Assembly (NCBI RefSeq): GCF_000307875.1
Contig: NZ_AJLS01000056.1
Coordinates: 52,684 to 116,683, forward strand
DNA: 64,000 bases
Origin: Neobacillus bataviensis LMG 21833
Lineage (GTDB): Bacteria > Bacillota > Bacilli > Bacillales > Cytobacillaceae
Direction: 5' to 3'
Position numbers and translations under genes: made by a program. Under the pieces are notes generated by a model. That model saw only the letters and a program-made list of their open reading frames with translations. It was not told the DNA's origin and made no database searches. Positions 27,755 to 36,281 of the stretch are shown here, one piece after another. Every line of letters begins with the position of its first letter. Positions within the stretch are counted from its first letter, which is position 1.

Positions 27755-27848
27755 TAACAAATCACCTTTCAAATTTTTGTAGGAGTAATTATTTTAAAAT
27801 AAGCAAAAATACCCGTGTAGTGCTATTTTAAAAAAGGAGGATGACAGG

Positions 27849-28055
27849 ATGGACAATAAAAAAGCAAATCCCAAGAAAGAGTTAGCCGGAAGTTTTTATC
27901 ATCCAAGTTATTATCAAGAAAAGGATACCTTATCCTCAGGTCTTGCAACCACACATGAGCAAGTTAGCGACACGTATGCAGAGGGACAAATAGGCGCCGT
28001 CATTGATGATGTAAACGGAAAGGATATACCCATTCCCCGAAAAGGTTTTGAATAA
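27849..28055 (+). CDS. yozQ: YozQ-like small protein (DUF4025)
   Basis: 68 residues, hydrophilic, with SFYHPSYYQEKDTLSSGLATTHEQVSDTYAEGQIGAVID, the pattern of the YozQ/DUF4025 family found in Bacillus species. Function unknown; such small proteins are frequently sporulation- or stress-associated. An AAAGGAGGATGACAGG SD precedes the ATG. It is monocistronic with its own terminator 14 nt after the stop. Confidence 0.72.
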   Translation: MDNKKANPKKELAGSFYHPSYYQEKDTLSSGLATTHEQVSDTYAEGQIGAVIDDVNGKDIPIPRKGFE

Positions 28056-28068
28056 GGGTCATAATTAG

Positions 28069-28107
28069 GAAAACAGCTCTCACGCGAAAGCTGTTTTCTT
28101 TTTTTTC
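28069..28107 (+). terminator. Terminator after yozQ
   Basis: Stem AAAACAGCT / AGCTGTTTT followed by CTTTTTTTT. It may also serve yteA from the other strand, because the stem is preceded by A residues. Confidence 0.85.
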
Positions 28108-28864
28108 ATTTATCATCATGATCAACATATGGATCGTGTTCATAGGCGGGCAAATCGCCAAAGGTGGTCATGATTCCTTCTTCATCAAGGGCATCTTCAT
28201 ACTTTTCATGCTGTGGATTTGGATAAACCTTAATATCGTTTCCATACATATCATTGCCAACAAAATTTTCATAGTCCTCGACGTAGCCGATATTTTCATC
28301 GGCTTCCACATACATATCCTGATAATCATCTTGCGGGAAGGCTAAATCCGATGGAGTATCAGATGTTCCCCATGCCGCCACGGTTTGCCAGGAATCTTCG
28401 GCATCAAAACCAACGTTTTCCTTCTTTTCATCCATATCAAATTTTCCAAATGGAGGTGACAATACTTCCTCCTCAACTGGGCGATTATGTGAGGTAATTT
28501 GATCCTGGCTATGCTCTTTACAAAAGGTGGTATTAGGAAGGGCCTGTAACCGTTCGAACGGAATGTCTTTTCCGCAGACATCGCATTTCCCATACGTTCC
28601 ATTTTCCATTGCCTCTAAAGCCCTATCAATATTCCCTAACTGGGTTTCAGAGTGCTCATTTAAGGCAATATCCTTTTCACGTTCATATAATTCTGTTGCT
28701 TCATCTGCCGGATGGTTATCATAGCTCGATAACTCCCCCATCGATTCATGGGCATGTCCACGTTCTAACCCAAAATGATCGTTTTGTTCTAACCGTTCCT
28801 CCGCTTCAGCCTTTTCTTGCAACAATTGTAACCGTAGCTCAGCTAACTGCTGTGTCGATAACAT
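28106..28864 (-). CDS. yteA: YteA-like TraR/DksA zinc-finger protein
   Basis: 252 residues. The N-terminal coiled coil (about residues 1-40, LRLQLLQEKAEAEERLEQND) and the zinc finger CDVCGKDIPFERLQALPNTTFCKEH (about 92-116) are typical of DksA/TraR-family proteins of the YteA type. A long acidic C-terminus follows (for example YVEADENIGYVEDYENF). DksA-like proteins bind RNA polymerase in the secondary channel, but the Bacillus YteA group has no proven function. Start ATG at 28862-28864; GGGGTTTAGCAC upstream. Confidence 0.85.
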   Translation of the reverse strand: MLSTQQLAELRLQLLQEKAEAEERLEQNDHFGLERGHAHESMGELSSYDNHPADEATELYEREKDIALNEHSETQLGNIDRALEAMENGTYGKCDVCGKDIPFERLQALPNTTFCKEHSQDQITSHNRPVEEEVLSPPFGKFDMDEKKENVGFDAEDSWQTVAAWGTSDTPSDLAFPQDDYQDMYVEADENIGYVEDYENFVGNDMYGNDIKVYPNPQHEKYEDALDEEGIMTTFGDLPAYEHDPYVDHDDK

Positions 28865-29085
28865 GTGCTAAACCCCTTTCATGGAAAAAGCGTTATCTAT
28901 CTCACCATTTATTTTATTTATTGTTTTATCGTACCCTTATATTTTCATTTGTTTCACGCTTGATTATGTACATTAAATTTAATTCCATCAAAATCCTATT
29001 CATTGCATCACAATGAATCTGAATAAGAATTGGTTAGGCGTGTATCTTAAGAATAATTAAGATGATTTGAAAGAGAGGGATTTAC

Positions 29086-29247
29086 GTGGTTAATTTAGAT
29101 TTTGAAAAGTTTAGAAAAATACAGAACGAACATAAGGCCGAATATATAGGAAGCGACAAAAACAAACAACCAGGCTTTAATGACCCCGAATATAACAACC
29201 AGGATAATACTGATAAATCACCGGGAGCCACGGGTCGTGACATATAG
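29086..29247 (+). CDS. Small hydrophilic protein (53 aa)
   Basis: GTG start at 29086 behind AGAGAGGGATTTAC; the ORF encodes VNLDFEKFRKIQNEHKAE, continues with GSDKNKQPGFNDPEYNNQ and ends in SPGATGRDI. Asn, Asp, Lys and Gln dominate, with no TM segment, so it resembles small Bacillus acid-soluble or stress proteins, but no family is recognised. It is followed by a hairpin terminator. Confidence 0.55.
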   Translation: MVNLDFEKFRKIQNEHKAEYIGSDKNKQPGFNDPEYNNQDNTDKSPGATGRDI

Positions 29248-29264
29248 CTAAAATAAATTAAAAG

Positions 29265-29306
29265 GGCTTACTCAAAGATTCATTACCTCATGAGTAAGCC
29301 ACTTTT
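29265..29306. terminator. Bidirectional terminator between the 53-aa gene and livF
   Basis: Stem GGCTTACTC / GAGTAAGCC with T-rich flanks on both strands. Confidence 0.8.
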
Positions 29307-29334
29307 TAACCCTGCCATTTGAATGATAATAATA

Positions 29335-30030
29335 TTAGCTAATTGCCAGGTGATGGTAGGCAATATCCATATTTCCCCTCAGTTCATTAGGGTGATCATG
29401 ATAGACCACTTCGCCTTTATTTAAAATGTATACATCATCAGCAATACTTAAGGCCGTGGCAATGTTTTGTTCGACTAAAAGCATCGACATACCTTTTTCC
29501 TTTAATTTCAATAAAACGTCCATGACTTCTCCGACCATTAAAGGAGAAAGGCCTTCTGTCGGTTCATCAAGGAGGAGAATTTTAGGATTACGCATTAAAG
29601 CACGGCCAATTGATAGCATTGATTGCTCGCCGCCGCTTAAATTCCCTGCATGCGTCTTTTCGCGTTCCTTCAAACGAGGGAAAAGGTCAAAAATGCGTTC
29701 CAAATCCCAATTCCCCTTGTCCTGTTCGGCAAACACAGTTAAATTTTCGCGGACCGTTAAGGTGGTAAAAATCCGTCTCCCCTGCGGAACAATTCCGATA
29801 CCCTTTTTGGCAATTTGGTGGCTTTTAAGTGAGATAATGTTTTCACCTTCCAGCCAAATTTCCCCCTGTTTTTTCGTGACAAATCCGATAATGGAATGAA
29901 TAGTCGTTGTTTTTCCCATTCCATTTCTGCCAAGCAGGGTCACAACACTCCCTTTTTTCACCTCAAGATCGACTCCGTGAAGGACATGGCTGGCTCCATA
30001 GAAACTATGTACCTCTTTCAAGCTAAGCAT
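29335..30030 (-). CDS. livF: LivF-type ABC transporter ATP-binding protein
   Basis: 231-residue ATPase of the branched-chain amino acid/aromatic acid ABC importer family. Walker A LLGRNGMGKTT, signature LSGGEQSML, Walker B KILLLDEPTEG. Start ATG at 30028-30030 with GGAGG upstream; the longer frame from 30108 overlaps livG and is rejected. It overlaps livG by 8 nt. Last gene of livHMGF. Confidence 0.92.
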   Translation of the reverse strand: MLSLKEVHSFYGASHVLHGVDLEVKKGSVVTLLGRNGMGKTTTIHSIIGFVTKKQGEIWLEGENIISLKSHQIAKKGIGIVPQGRRIFTTLTVRENLTVFAEQDKGNWDLERIFDLFPRLKEREKTHAGNLSGGEQSMLSIGRALMRNPKILLLDEPTEGLSPLMVGEVMDVLLKLKEKGMSMLLVEQNIATALSIADDVYILNKGEVVYHDHPNELRGNMDIAYHHLAIS

Positions 30031-30793
30031 TGGCCAATTCCTCCTTGCCCATATAGATTTCTCTGACTTCTGGATTTTCTCTAACCGCTTCAGGGCTTCC
30101 ATCGGCAATCAGTGTTCCTGCGTTTAGAACAATCACGCGATCCATGTTCCCAAATAACACCTCTATGTCATGCTCAATCATCATAATGGTTACTTCTAAG
30201 GGTAATCGATTGATTAATGTAATAATTTGATCCGTTTCCACCTGGGACATTCCGGCAGTTGGCTCATCTAACAGAAGCAATTTAGGTTTCCCCGCGATGG
30301 CCAAAATAATCTCAATTTGCCGTTGAACACCATAGGATAAATCTTGAACCTTTGTATGACTATATTCTTGTAAATTCCACTCTTGAAGAAGCGCTTCCAA
30401 TTCTTCAAAAAGTAATGGATAGTTTTTCTGATTGGCTTTTTTCCACCATTGGGTATGTTTTTTATTTATGCGCTGAAGTACCAGCATTAAATTTTCCTTT
30501 ACCGTTAATCCCGACATTAAGTTGTTTTTTTGGAAGGTACGTACAATTCCATTTTCTGTTCGTTTGTAATTTGGCAAGCGATTTATCATTTCGTTAAAAT
30601 AGCCAATTGTCCCCCCGGATGGTTCTAAATCACCTGCAATCATATGAAACAAAGTCGATTTACCTGCCCCATTCGGACCAATAAGCCCTACCCGTTCTCC
30701 TACCGTGACTTCTAAAGTAACATCTTCAATCACCTTTATTCCGCCAAAATGTTTCGAAAGGCCCTTAAGGGATAGAATATTTTCCTTCTTCAT
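30023..30793 (-). CDS. livG: LivG-type ABC transporter ATP-binding protein
   Basis: 256 residues. Walker A LIGPNGAGKSTLFHM, the LivG-typical DLSYGVQRQIEI signature, Walker B KLLLLDEPTAG. With LivF it forms the heterodimeric motor of the importer. It is directly downstream of livM (10-nt gap). The transporter lies next to an aromatic-acid degradation island, so aromatic acid uptake is plausible, but branched-chain amino acids or amides remain possible. Confidence 0.92.
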   Translation of the reverse strand: MKKENILSLKGLSKHFGGIKVIEDVTLEVTVGERVGLIGPNGAGKSTLFHMIAGDLEPSGGTIGYFNEMINRLPNYKRTENGIVRTFQKNNLMSGLTVKENLMLVLQRINKKHTQWWKKANQKNYPLLFEELEALLQEWNLQEYSHTKVQDLSYGVQRQIEIILAIAGKPKLLLLDEPTAGMSQVETDQIITLINRLPLEVTIMMIEHDIEVLFGNMDRVIVLNAGTLIADGSPEAVRENPEVREIYMGKEELANA

Positions 30794-30803
30794 CTCTATT
30801 CAC

Positions 30804-31805
30804 CTATCCATCCATTTTAGTTTGCTGCTTTATTGGTATTCTATTTAGTTCCTTTTGTGGAATCTTTTGACCTTTAAATAACATTCTTTTTGCATTATTG
30901 TAAATCCCAACAATTCCATTGGGGGCAAATATGACAAATAAAATGAATGCTACGCCAATAATCATCATCCAGTTATCCGTATAAGAACTTATAATCGTTT
31001 CCAATATCACGATGAAGGCCGCTCCAATGACCGGACCCCATAATGTGCCGACACCGCCGATTAAAACCATGATTAACACAGATCCCGAAGCTGTCCAATA
31101 CACATCAGTAGGGGAGATGAATCCGTTGAAAATCACATATAAACTTCCGGCTAGACCGCCAATTGTTCCAGCAATTAAAAAGCTTATATTTTTATATAAC
31201 GCCGTGTTATAACCAATTGATTTCATCCGTTCTTCATTTTCCTTGATACCAATAAAGACAGATCCTAGTGGGGACCGTAAGAATCGACTTAAGAAGAGTA
31301 ATAGAATCGTGACAACAACAAGGATAAAGTAGTAGACAAACACTTGGTTAGAAAGTCGCATACCAGCCAATATATCTAAGGGAGAGATACCTGATAGTCC
31401 GTTCGAACCCCCAGTTACTTTTGTCCACTGGTAAACAATCGAATAAAAGATTTGCGAACAGGCAAGTGTAAGCATTAAAAAATAAAAACCATGTGCTTTT
31501 GTTGAGAGTAAGCCAATGATTAGAGCCAGTAAGAGAGCAAATAAAAGCCCCATCCCAATGGTGATAAAAATGTTTGAGCTGAAATGTATGGCAGCTATGC
31601 CCGTTGCATACGCACCCGCACCAAAGAAGGCGGCGTGCCCCAATGAAACCAGCCCTGTCTGCCCAACCAGAATATTTAGGCTTAGGGCAAACACACTAAG
31701 TATTAAGATTTCCGATAAAATATTTACGTAATAAAGAGATAAAAAAAATGGAACAAGAACCATTAATAAAAATAATAGAATTCCTTTTATTGACCCCTTC
31801 TTCAT
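30804..31805 (-). CDS. livM: LivM-type ABC permease
   Basis: 333 residues with about nine or ten TM helices. The family motif GQTGLVSLGHAAFFGAGAYA is at about residues 48-67, and GTLWGPVIGAAFIVILETII (coupling helix region) is near 250-270. Integral membrane half of the importer, partner of LivH. It overlaps livH by 1 nt and is cotranscribed with livG and livF. Confidence 0.92.
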   Translation of the reverse strand: MKKGSIKGILLFLLMVLVPFFLSLYYVNILSEILILSVFALSLNILVGQTGLVSLGHAAFFGAGAYATGIAAIHFSSNIFITIGMGLLFALLLALIIGLLSTKAHGFYFLMLTLACSQIFYSIVYQWTKVTGGSNGLSGISPLDILAGMRLSNQVFVYYFILVVVTILLLFLSRFLRSPLGSVFIGIKENEERMKSIGYNTALYKNISFLIAGTIGGLAGSLYVIFNGFISPTDVYWTASGSVLIMVLIGGVGTLWGPVIGAAFIVILETIISSYTDNWMMIIGVAFILFVIFAPNGIVGIYNNAKRMLFKGQKIPQKELNRIPIKQQTKMDG

Positions 31806-32671
31806 TACACCACCCTCCTGCCGGTTAGACCTTGTGGACGAACCACTAGTACCAATGCCATAAGTGCAAATGTAATAATTAAACTTAGTTCAGGTACAAG
31901 ATAGCGGCTAAACGTTTCAACAAAGCCCACTAGCAAGCTTGCAATAAAGGTTCCTGTCACCGAACCAAGACCACCAACGACTAGAACCACCAGGGATAAG
32001 ATGAGAATTTGAAACTCCATTCCCGGATAAACCCCTAGTATGGGTGAACCTAGGACTCCACCTAAACCTGCCATCAAGCTTCCTAAGAAAAATACACAAG
32101 TAAAGACAAAATGAATGTTAACCCCTAAACCTCCTACCATTTCCTTATCAGACAAACCTGCACGAATGACAGCACCCCACTTTGTTTTCTCCTGGGTAAA
32201 CCATAAGAAAATAGCAATTAAAATTCCAATTACAATAAGGGCAAGGCGGTAGGCAGGAATGGCATTTCCAGCAATTTCTACTGACATGTTAAAAGCTTCC
32301 GGAGGGGTTACAACTAGAATATTTTTACCCCACATCATCGAAAAAATATCGTGAAAAATATAGGCCAATCCAAAGGTTAACAATACTTGAGAAAGGTGCC
32401 CCATCTTGTATGTTGGCCGCAGTAAAACCATTTCCAGTACAAGTCCGATGATTGCAATTAGAAGAGGAACAGCCGCTAAGGCTACCCAAAATGGCAATCC
32501 AGCTTGCATGATTAGGGAGTAGCCAATAAAGGAACCTAGGACATACAGCGATCCATGTGCCAGGTTTAAAACACCCAATATACCAAAAACAATGGTAATC
32601 CCACTTGTGATTATAAAAAGTAAAAATCCATAGCTTAGCCCATTCATCATTTGTAGAAGTAAGGCACTCAA
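31805..32671 (-). CDS. livH: LivH-type ABC permease
   Basis: 288 residues. The family motif GILGVLNLAHGSLYVLGSFI is near the N-terminus, and GGLGSVTGTFIASLLVGFVE near the end. A TTG start at 32669-32671 is chosen because AAGGAGG lies 8 nt upstream; an ORF reading back to 32722 has no SD there. First gene of livHMGF. The cognate substrate-binding protein gene (livJ) is upstream on the same strand but behind a terminator, so it is probably a separate transcript. Confidence 0.9.
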   Translation of the reverse strand: MSALLLQMMNGLSYGFLLFIITSGITIVFGILGVLNLAHGSLYVLGSFIGYSLIMQAGLPFWVALAAVPLLIAIIGLVLEMVLLRPTYKMGHLSQVLLTFGLAYIFHDIFSMMWGKNILVVTPPEAFNMSVEIAGNAIPAYRLALIVIGILIAIFLWFTQEKTKWGAVIRAGLSDKEMVGGLGVNIHFVFTCVFFLGSLMAGLGGVLGSPILGVYPGMEFQILILSLVVLVVGGLGSVTGTFIASLLVGFVETFSRYLVPELSLIITFALMALVLVVRPQGLTGRRVV

Positions 32672-32764
32672 ATGATTAGCCTCCTTACTATTTAATTTAT
32701 TTTTAGCACTTTTCGTAAACATTGTTATTATAAATCAAAGGCAAACCACTAAAGATCCATATCA

Positions 32765-32780
32765 GGTGTAAGATTACACC
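32765..32780. promoter_or_regulatory. Perfect dyad upstream of the livHMGF operon
   Basis: GGTGTAA-GA-TTACACC is an exact 7-2-7 inverted repeat. It lies upstream of a TATAAT box at 32727-32732 (minus strand) that lacks a good -35, which would fit an activator site. The binding protein is unknown. Confidence 0.45.
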
Positions 32781-32818
32781 AAAGTAATGTATTTTTTATG
32801 ATATTTTGAGCCTTCGAC

Positions 32819-32925
32819 CCATCTATCTGCGAATTTGAAGGTTCTATCAGCGAATTTGAAGGTTCTATCGGCGAATTTTGGTATTCTATCGGCGAATATG
32901 ATGGTTTTATCAGCGAATCGAAGAA
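32819..32925. repeat. Five-unit 21-bp tandem repeat (GATAGAA...TTCGC core)
   Basis: The GCGAA element recurs at 32829, 32850, 32871, 32892 and 32913, exactly 21 bp apart. On the minus strand units read TTCGCCGATAGAACCTTCAAA with small changes. It lies in the spacer between the livJ terminator and livH. The period is perfect and equals seven codons, but no convincing gene covers it. Confidence 0.88.
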
Positions 32926-32950
32926 AACCACAATCTTTTTGAATAGAGCC

Positions 32951-32990
32951 TATTTTTAAAAGAAAGAGGCAATGGAAATCTTGCCTCTTT
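32951..32990 (-). terminator. Terminator after livJ
   Basis: On the minus strand AAAGAGGCAA / TTGCCTCTTT form a 10-bp stem followed by a T-rich stretch. Confidence 0.82.
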
Positions 32991-33028
32991 CAACATGGTT
33001 TTATGACAACAACCTAGTAAAATTAACT

Positions 33029-34246
33029 TTATTTTCCTGGATCAACAACCTGAGGAATCGTATCAATTACTTTATTCTCTGTTTTTCCATTCACAATACC
33101 CGTTTCGACAATATAAAGATTTTGGATTACATTATGCGTTTCTTTATCAAACTTAATCGGTCCTCTTGGGCTGTTAAGTTCAATAGAAGACATCGCTTCA
33201 ATCAACTTATCTGGATCCGTTACATCGCCTTTTAATTTTTTAATCGCTTCCGCAAGAATCATTGCCGCATCATATCCCTCGGCTGATTCAATACTTGGAC
33301 GCTTGTTGTATTTCTTCTCATAGGCCTTTTTAAATGCCTGATTTTCTTTCGTATCTAGACTATAGTCCCAGAAAATAGACGCCTTAATTCCGTCTGGCGA
33401 ATTGCCTTGCTGCGGCCGTGTGTCCTCGGCAGTAAGCCAACCCGAGCCAATTAGAGGAATTTTTCCTTTTAACCCGTACTGCTCATATTGCTGGACAAAC
33501 CTTACCGCATCACTGCCCGCATAGAAGGCGTAGATCCCGTCAATACCATCCTTATTCATTTTACCTAGATAGGAGGAATAGTCATTGTTCCCTAGCGGCG
33601 GATAAACTTCACCGGCAATTTCCCCGCCTGCTTTAGTGTAAGCTTCCTTAAATGCTTCCGCTACTTCATGACCAAATGCATAATCAGCAGCTGTTACATA
33701 GATTTTCTTCCCTACATTTTTGTAGGCCCATTCACCCATAGAATGACCGATTTGCCATGAGCTAAAAGAGGATCTCCATATGTAATCGCTCCGCTTGGCT
33801 CTAGTTAAATCATTGCCTCCTGCATGGGAATCAAGAAATGGAAGTTTTTTGCTGTCTACTTCATCACGGATAGCATAAGCGACTGCAGTACTAACAGGAC
33901 CTGTTAAAATATCAATTTGATCCTGATCCGTTAATTTCCTAAGTTTTCTAAGTGCCACTTGCGGATCTGCCTCTGTGTCTTCATGAATAATCTCAACCTT
34001 TTTGCCAGCCACTTCCCAGTTTTGTTCTTCAAAATATAAATTCATTCCATTTAGAAGATTTTCACCCAAAGATGCGTATACACCGGTTGATGGAAGTAAT
34101 GCCCCAATTTTAATCGGAGAATCATCCTTCACTTTCTCTTTCGTTTTCTCTTTTGAGGTAGATGTGTTAATAGCACCGGAACTGCACGCCGAGAGCAATA
34201 AGGCTAGAACAACTAAAAGAAACCCATTTCTCTTAAAATTTTTCAT
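33029..34246 (-). CDS. livJ: LivJ-type periplasmic-binding lipoprotein of an aromatic/amino acid ABC importer
   Basis: 405 residues with a lipoprotein signal peptide (LLLSAC, lipidated C21) and a type I periplasmic-binding fold starting SPIKIGALLPSTGVYASLGENL. It captures the substrate outside the membrane for LivHMGF. The ATG at 34244-34246 has GGGGG 5 nt upstream. It has a promoter at 34329-34357 and a cre-like sequence in its leader, and it may be preceded by a short overlapping ORF (34233-34286). The closest family members transport branched-chain amino acids, amides or aromatic acids; the adjacent catabolic genes favour an aromatic acid. Confidence 0.9.
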   Translation of the reverse strand: MKNFKRNGFLLVVLALLLSACSSGAINTSTSKEKTKEKVKDDSPIKIGALLPSTGVYASLGENLLNGMNLYFEEQNWEVAGKKVEIIHEDTEADPQVALRKLRKLTDQDQIDILTGPVSTAVAYAIRDEVDSKKLPFLDSHAGGNDLTRAKRSDYIWRSSFSSWQIGHSMGEWAYKNVGKKIYVTAADYAFGHEVAEAFKEAYTKAGGEIAGEVYPPLGNNDYSSYLGKMNKDGIDGIYAFYAGSDAVRFVQQYEQYGLKGKIPLIGSGWLTAEDTRPQQGNSPDGIKASIFWDYSLDTKENQAFKKAYEKKYNKRPSIESAEGYDAAMILAEAIKKLKGDVTDPDKLIEAMSSIELNSPRGPIKFDKETHNVIQNLYIVETGIVNGKTENKVIDTIPQVVDPGK

Positions 34247-34262
34247 ATGAACCCCCTATTTT

Positions 34263-34278
34263 TTGATAACGCTTCCAA
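34263..34278. promoter_or_regulatory. cre (CcpA) site in the livJ leader
   Basis: TTGATAACGCTTCCAA fits the cre consensus WTGNNANCGNNNNCAW at every defined position. It lies about 45-60 nt downstream of the predicted transcription start, so CcpA would act as a roadblock. Confidence 0.62.
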
Positions 34279-34328
34279 CTAAACAATGTACCTCCTCTTT
34301 TTATAAAATTTGCAATATTCACAACATT

Positions 34329-34357
34329 ATTATATTGTTTATAGTGTTTAATTACAA
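34329..34357 (-). promoter_or_regulatory. livJ promoter
   Basis: TTGTAA (34357-34352), 17-nt spacer, TATAAT (34334-34329) on the minus strand. AACGTAATAA at 34384-34393 and its inverted copy TTATTACGTT at 34465-34474 lie upstream. Confidence 0.6.
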
Positions 34358-34518
34358 TACTTATTTTTAACATTCATTCAAAAAACGTAATAACAAAGAA
34401 AACCACAACAAGTGCTATATACCCTGTTTAGTTAGCAACAAGAAGGAGTCAATTGGCTTACAATTTATTACGTTTAAAATGCGTATGTAAATAAAACATT
34501 TTAATATTGGAAAGAAAA

Positions 34519-34550
34519 TAAAAAAATAGCCAGGTTTAGACCTAGCCATT
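34519..34550 (-). terminator. Terminator after the benzoate-CoA ligase gene
   Basis: On the minus strand an 11-bp stem (AATGGCTAGGT / ACCTGGCTATT, with two G-U pairs) is followed by TTTTTTT. Confidence 0.82.
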
Positions 34551-34569
34551 TTAGACACTTCTTTACATT

Positions 34570-36147
34570 TTATGCTTGTTTCAACCTAAAACGCTGTACC
34601 TTCCCAGTGGCTGTTTTAGGTAATTCTGTGATAAACTCAATTTCCCTAGGATACTTATATGGGGCAAGATTTTGTTTAACATAAAGCTTAAGCTCCGCTT
34701 TTAAATCTTCGGTTGGTTCTACGCCATCCCTTAAGACAATATAAGCCTTTGGGTAAATAAGATTATTTTCGTTTTTCGCTCCGACAACAGCCACTTCAAA
34801 TACATATTCATTCCGAATAAGCGTTGATTCTATTTCAATCGGCGAAACCCAAATACCGCCTACCTTCAACATATCGTCAGAGCGGCCGCAGTACCAAAAG
34901 TGACCTTCTTCATCTTGATAATATTTATCCCCTGTGTACATCCACTCTCCATGGAATTTACTTTGATTTTCTGCTAAATTACAGAAGTACCCGATGCTGA
35001 CGCTATCCCCTTTAATGACTAGGTCGCCAATTTCGTTTACAGCGACTGGTACAGATTCCTCATTGACAATTTTAACCTTGTAGCCTGGGACCACCTTTCC
35101 AGTGCTTCCCGCTTTAATATCACCAATATTATTCGAAAGAAAGATATGCAATGCTTCGGTTGAGCCAATTCCATCTAAAATATCAATATTAAAGAGCTCC
35201 TTCCACTTTTGAATAAAGGTGGCTGGAAGCGCCTCACCTGCTGATACACATATTCTTACGGAGGAGAGGTCGGGAATGATTCCTGTTTTTTCAACATATT
35301 GAATCAATGCTCCATATAATGTAGGCACACCAAAAAATATGGTTGGTTTCTGCTTTTCAATCACTGTAAAGATATTTTCTGGCGTTGGACGATCCTTCAA
35401 TAAAACGGTTGAAGCCCCTGCACCAAGTGGAAAATACATTCCATTTCCAAGCCCATAGGCAAAATAAAGCTTGGAAGCAGAAAATGTCCGGTCGTTCTCA
35501 TTGATTTGGAGTATTTTTTCAGCATAGTTTTTATGGGCCACTTCCATACTTCTTTGCATATGGACAACACCCTTTGGATTCCCTGTACTTCCAGAGCTGT
35601 ACAGCCAAAAAGCAGGGTCTTCCGATATGGTTAGCTCTGCCTCCAATTCAGATGAGGCAGGACGAATAAACTCGTGATAATCAATGGTATCCGGATTATC
35701 GCAACCGTTCTCTGAAAGGATAATAACGTCTTTCAGAAAAATAAATCGATCTCTGTTTTCCTTGATCGTGTTCCATACCTCTTCCTGAATGATTAACACT
35801 TTGGCACGACTGTGATTTAGAAAATATTCATAGTCTTGCGGTTTCATCGAAGTATTTACCGGTACTGGTACTGCACCTATTTTCACAGCCCCGAAAAAAG
35901 AATAAATAAATTCAGGTGAATCATAGACCACCTGCAAGATCCGATTTTCTCTTTCCACGCCAATCCCCTTGAGAGCGTTTCCAAACCTATTAACCTTTAA
36001 AAGAATCTCTTGATAGGTGATTTGCTCATCCTCACTATAAATGGCCACCTTGTCGCCGAGACCTTTTTGAACATTTGCTTCTATAAAACGGTTGGCACTA
36101 TTATAAAAGTCTTTAATGCCCTTTAACTGTTGAACTGACTCTATCAT
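34570..36147 (-). CDS. Benzoate-CoA ligase family protein
   Basis: 525-residue acyl-adenylate-forming enzyme: YSSGSTGNPKG (P-loop, about 192-202), YTGDKY and the catalytic lysine in KTATGKVQRFR (about K516). Length and the N-terminal NSANRFIEANVQKGLGDK are typical of benzoate-CoA ligases (BadA/BclA type) and not of PaaK, which is about 430 residues. It would activate an aromatic carboxylate to its CoA thioester in the cytosol. It is in line with the aldehyde dehydrogenase and crotonase genes upstream. The substrate (benzoate or a derivative) is inferred from the family. Confidence 0.85.
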   Translation of the reverse strand: MIESVQQLKGIKDFYNSANRFIEANVQKGLGDKVAIYSEDEQITYQEILLKVNRFGNALKGIGVERENRILQVVYDSPEFIYSFFGAVKIGAVPVPVNTSMKPQDYEYFLNHSRAKVLIIQEEVWNTIKENRDRFIFLKDVIILSENGCDNPDTIDYHEFIRPASSELEAELTISEDPAFWLYSSGSTGNPKGVVHMQRSMEVAHKNYAEKILQINENDRTFSASKLYFAYGLGNGMYFPLGAGASTVLLKDRPTPENIFTVIEKQKPTIFFGVPTLYGALIQYVEKTGIIPDLSSVRICVSAGEALPATFIQKWKELFNIDILDGIGSTEALHIFLSNNIGDIKAGSTGKVVPGYKVKIVNEESVPVAVNEIGDLVIKGDSVSIGYFCNLAENQSKFHGEWMYTGDKYYQDEEGHFWYCGRSDDMLKVGGIWVSPIEIESTLIRNEYVFEVAVVGAKNENNLIYPKAYIVLRDGVEPTEDLKAELKLYVKQNLAPYKYPREIEFITELPKTATGKVQRFRLKQA

Positions 36148-36240
36148 CCTTTAACCCCCAATAGAAAAATGGAACTTGTTTATCCGGGTAAAACCTTCTG
36201 CCGAAATCTAGAGGTAGGGTTATTTTGTGTATACAAGAGC

Positions 36241-36272
36241 AGGGTCTGACTCATTCAAGATGGGTCAGACCA
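36241..36272. terminator. Hairpin after the crotonase gene (36282)
   Basis: GGTCTGACTC and GGGTCAGACC form a stem just downstream of the crotonase stop. It lacks a long T run, so it may be an mRNA 3' stabiliser or a weak terminator. Confidence 0.5.
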
Positions 36273-36281
36273 TACCTATTA

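Noticed and set aside
32749..32931. 60-codon ORF (minus) over the repeat array, reading PIEPSNSLIEPSNS
   Set aside because: It is produced by the 21-bp period; no ribosome binding site, and it lies between a terminator and the livH promoter region.
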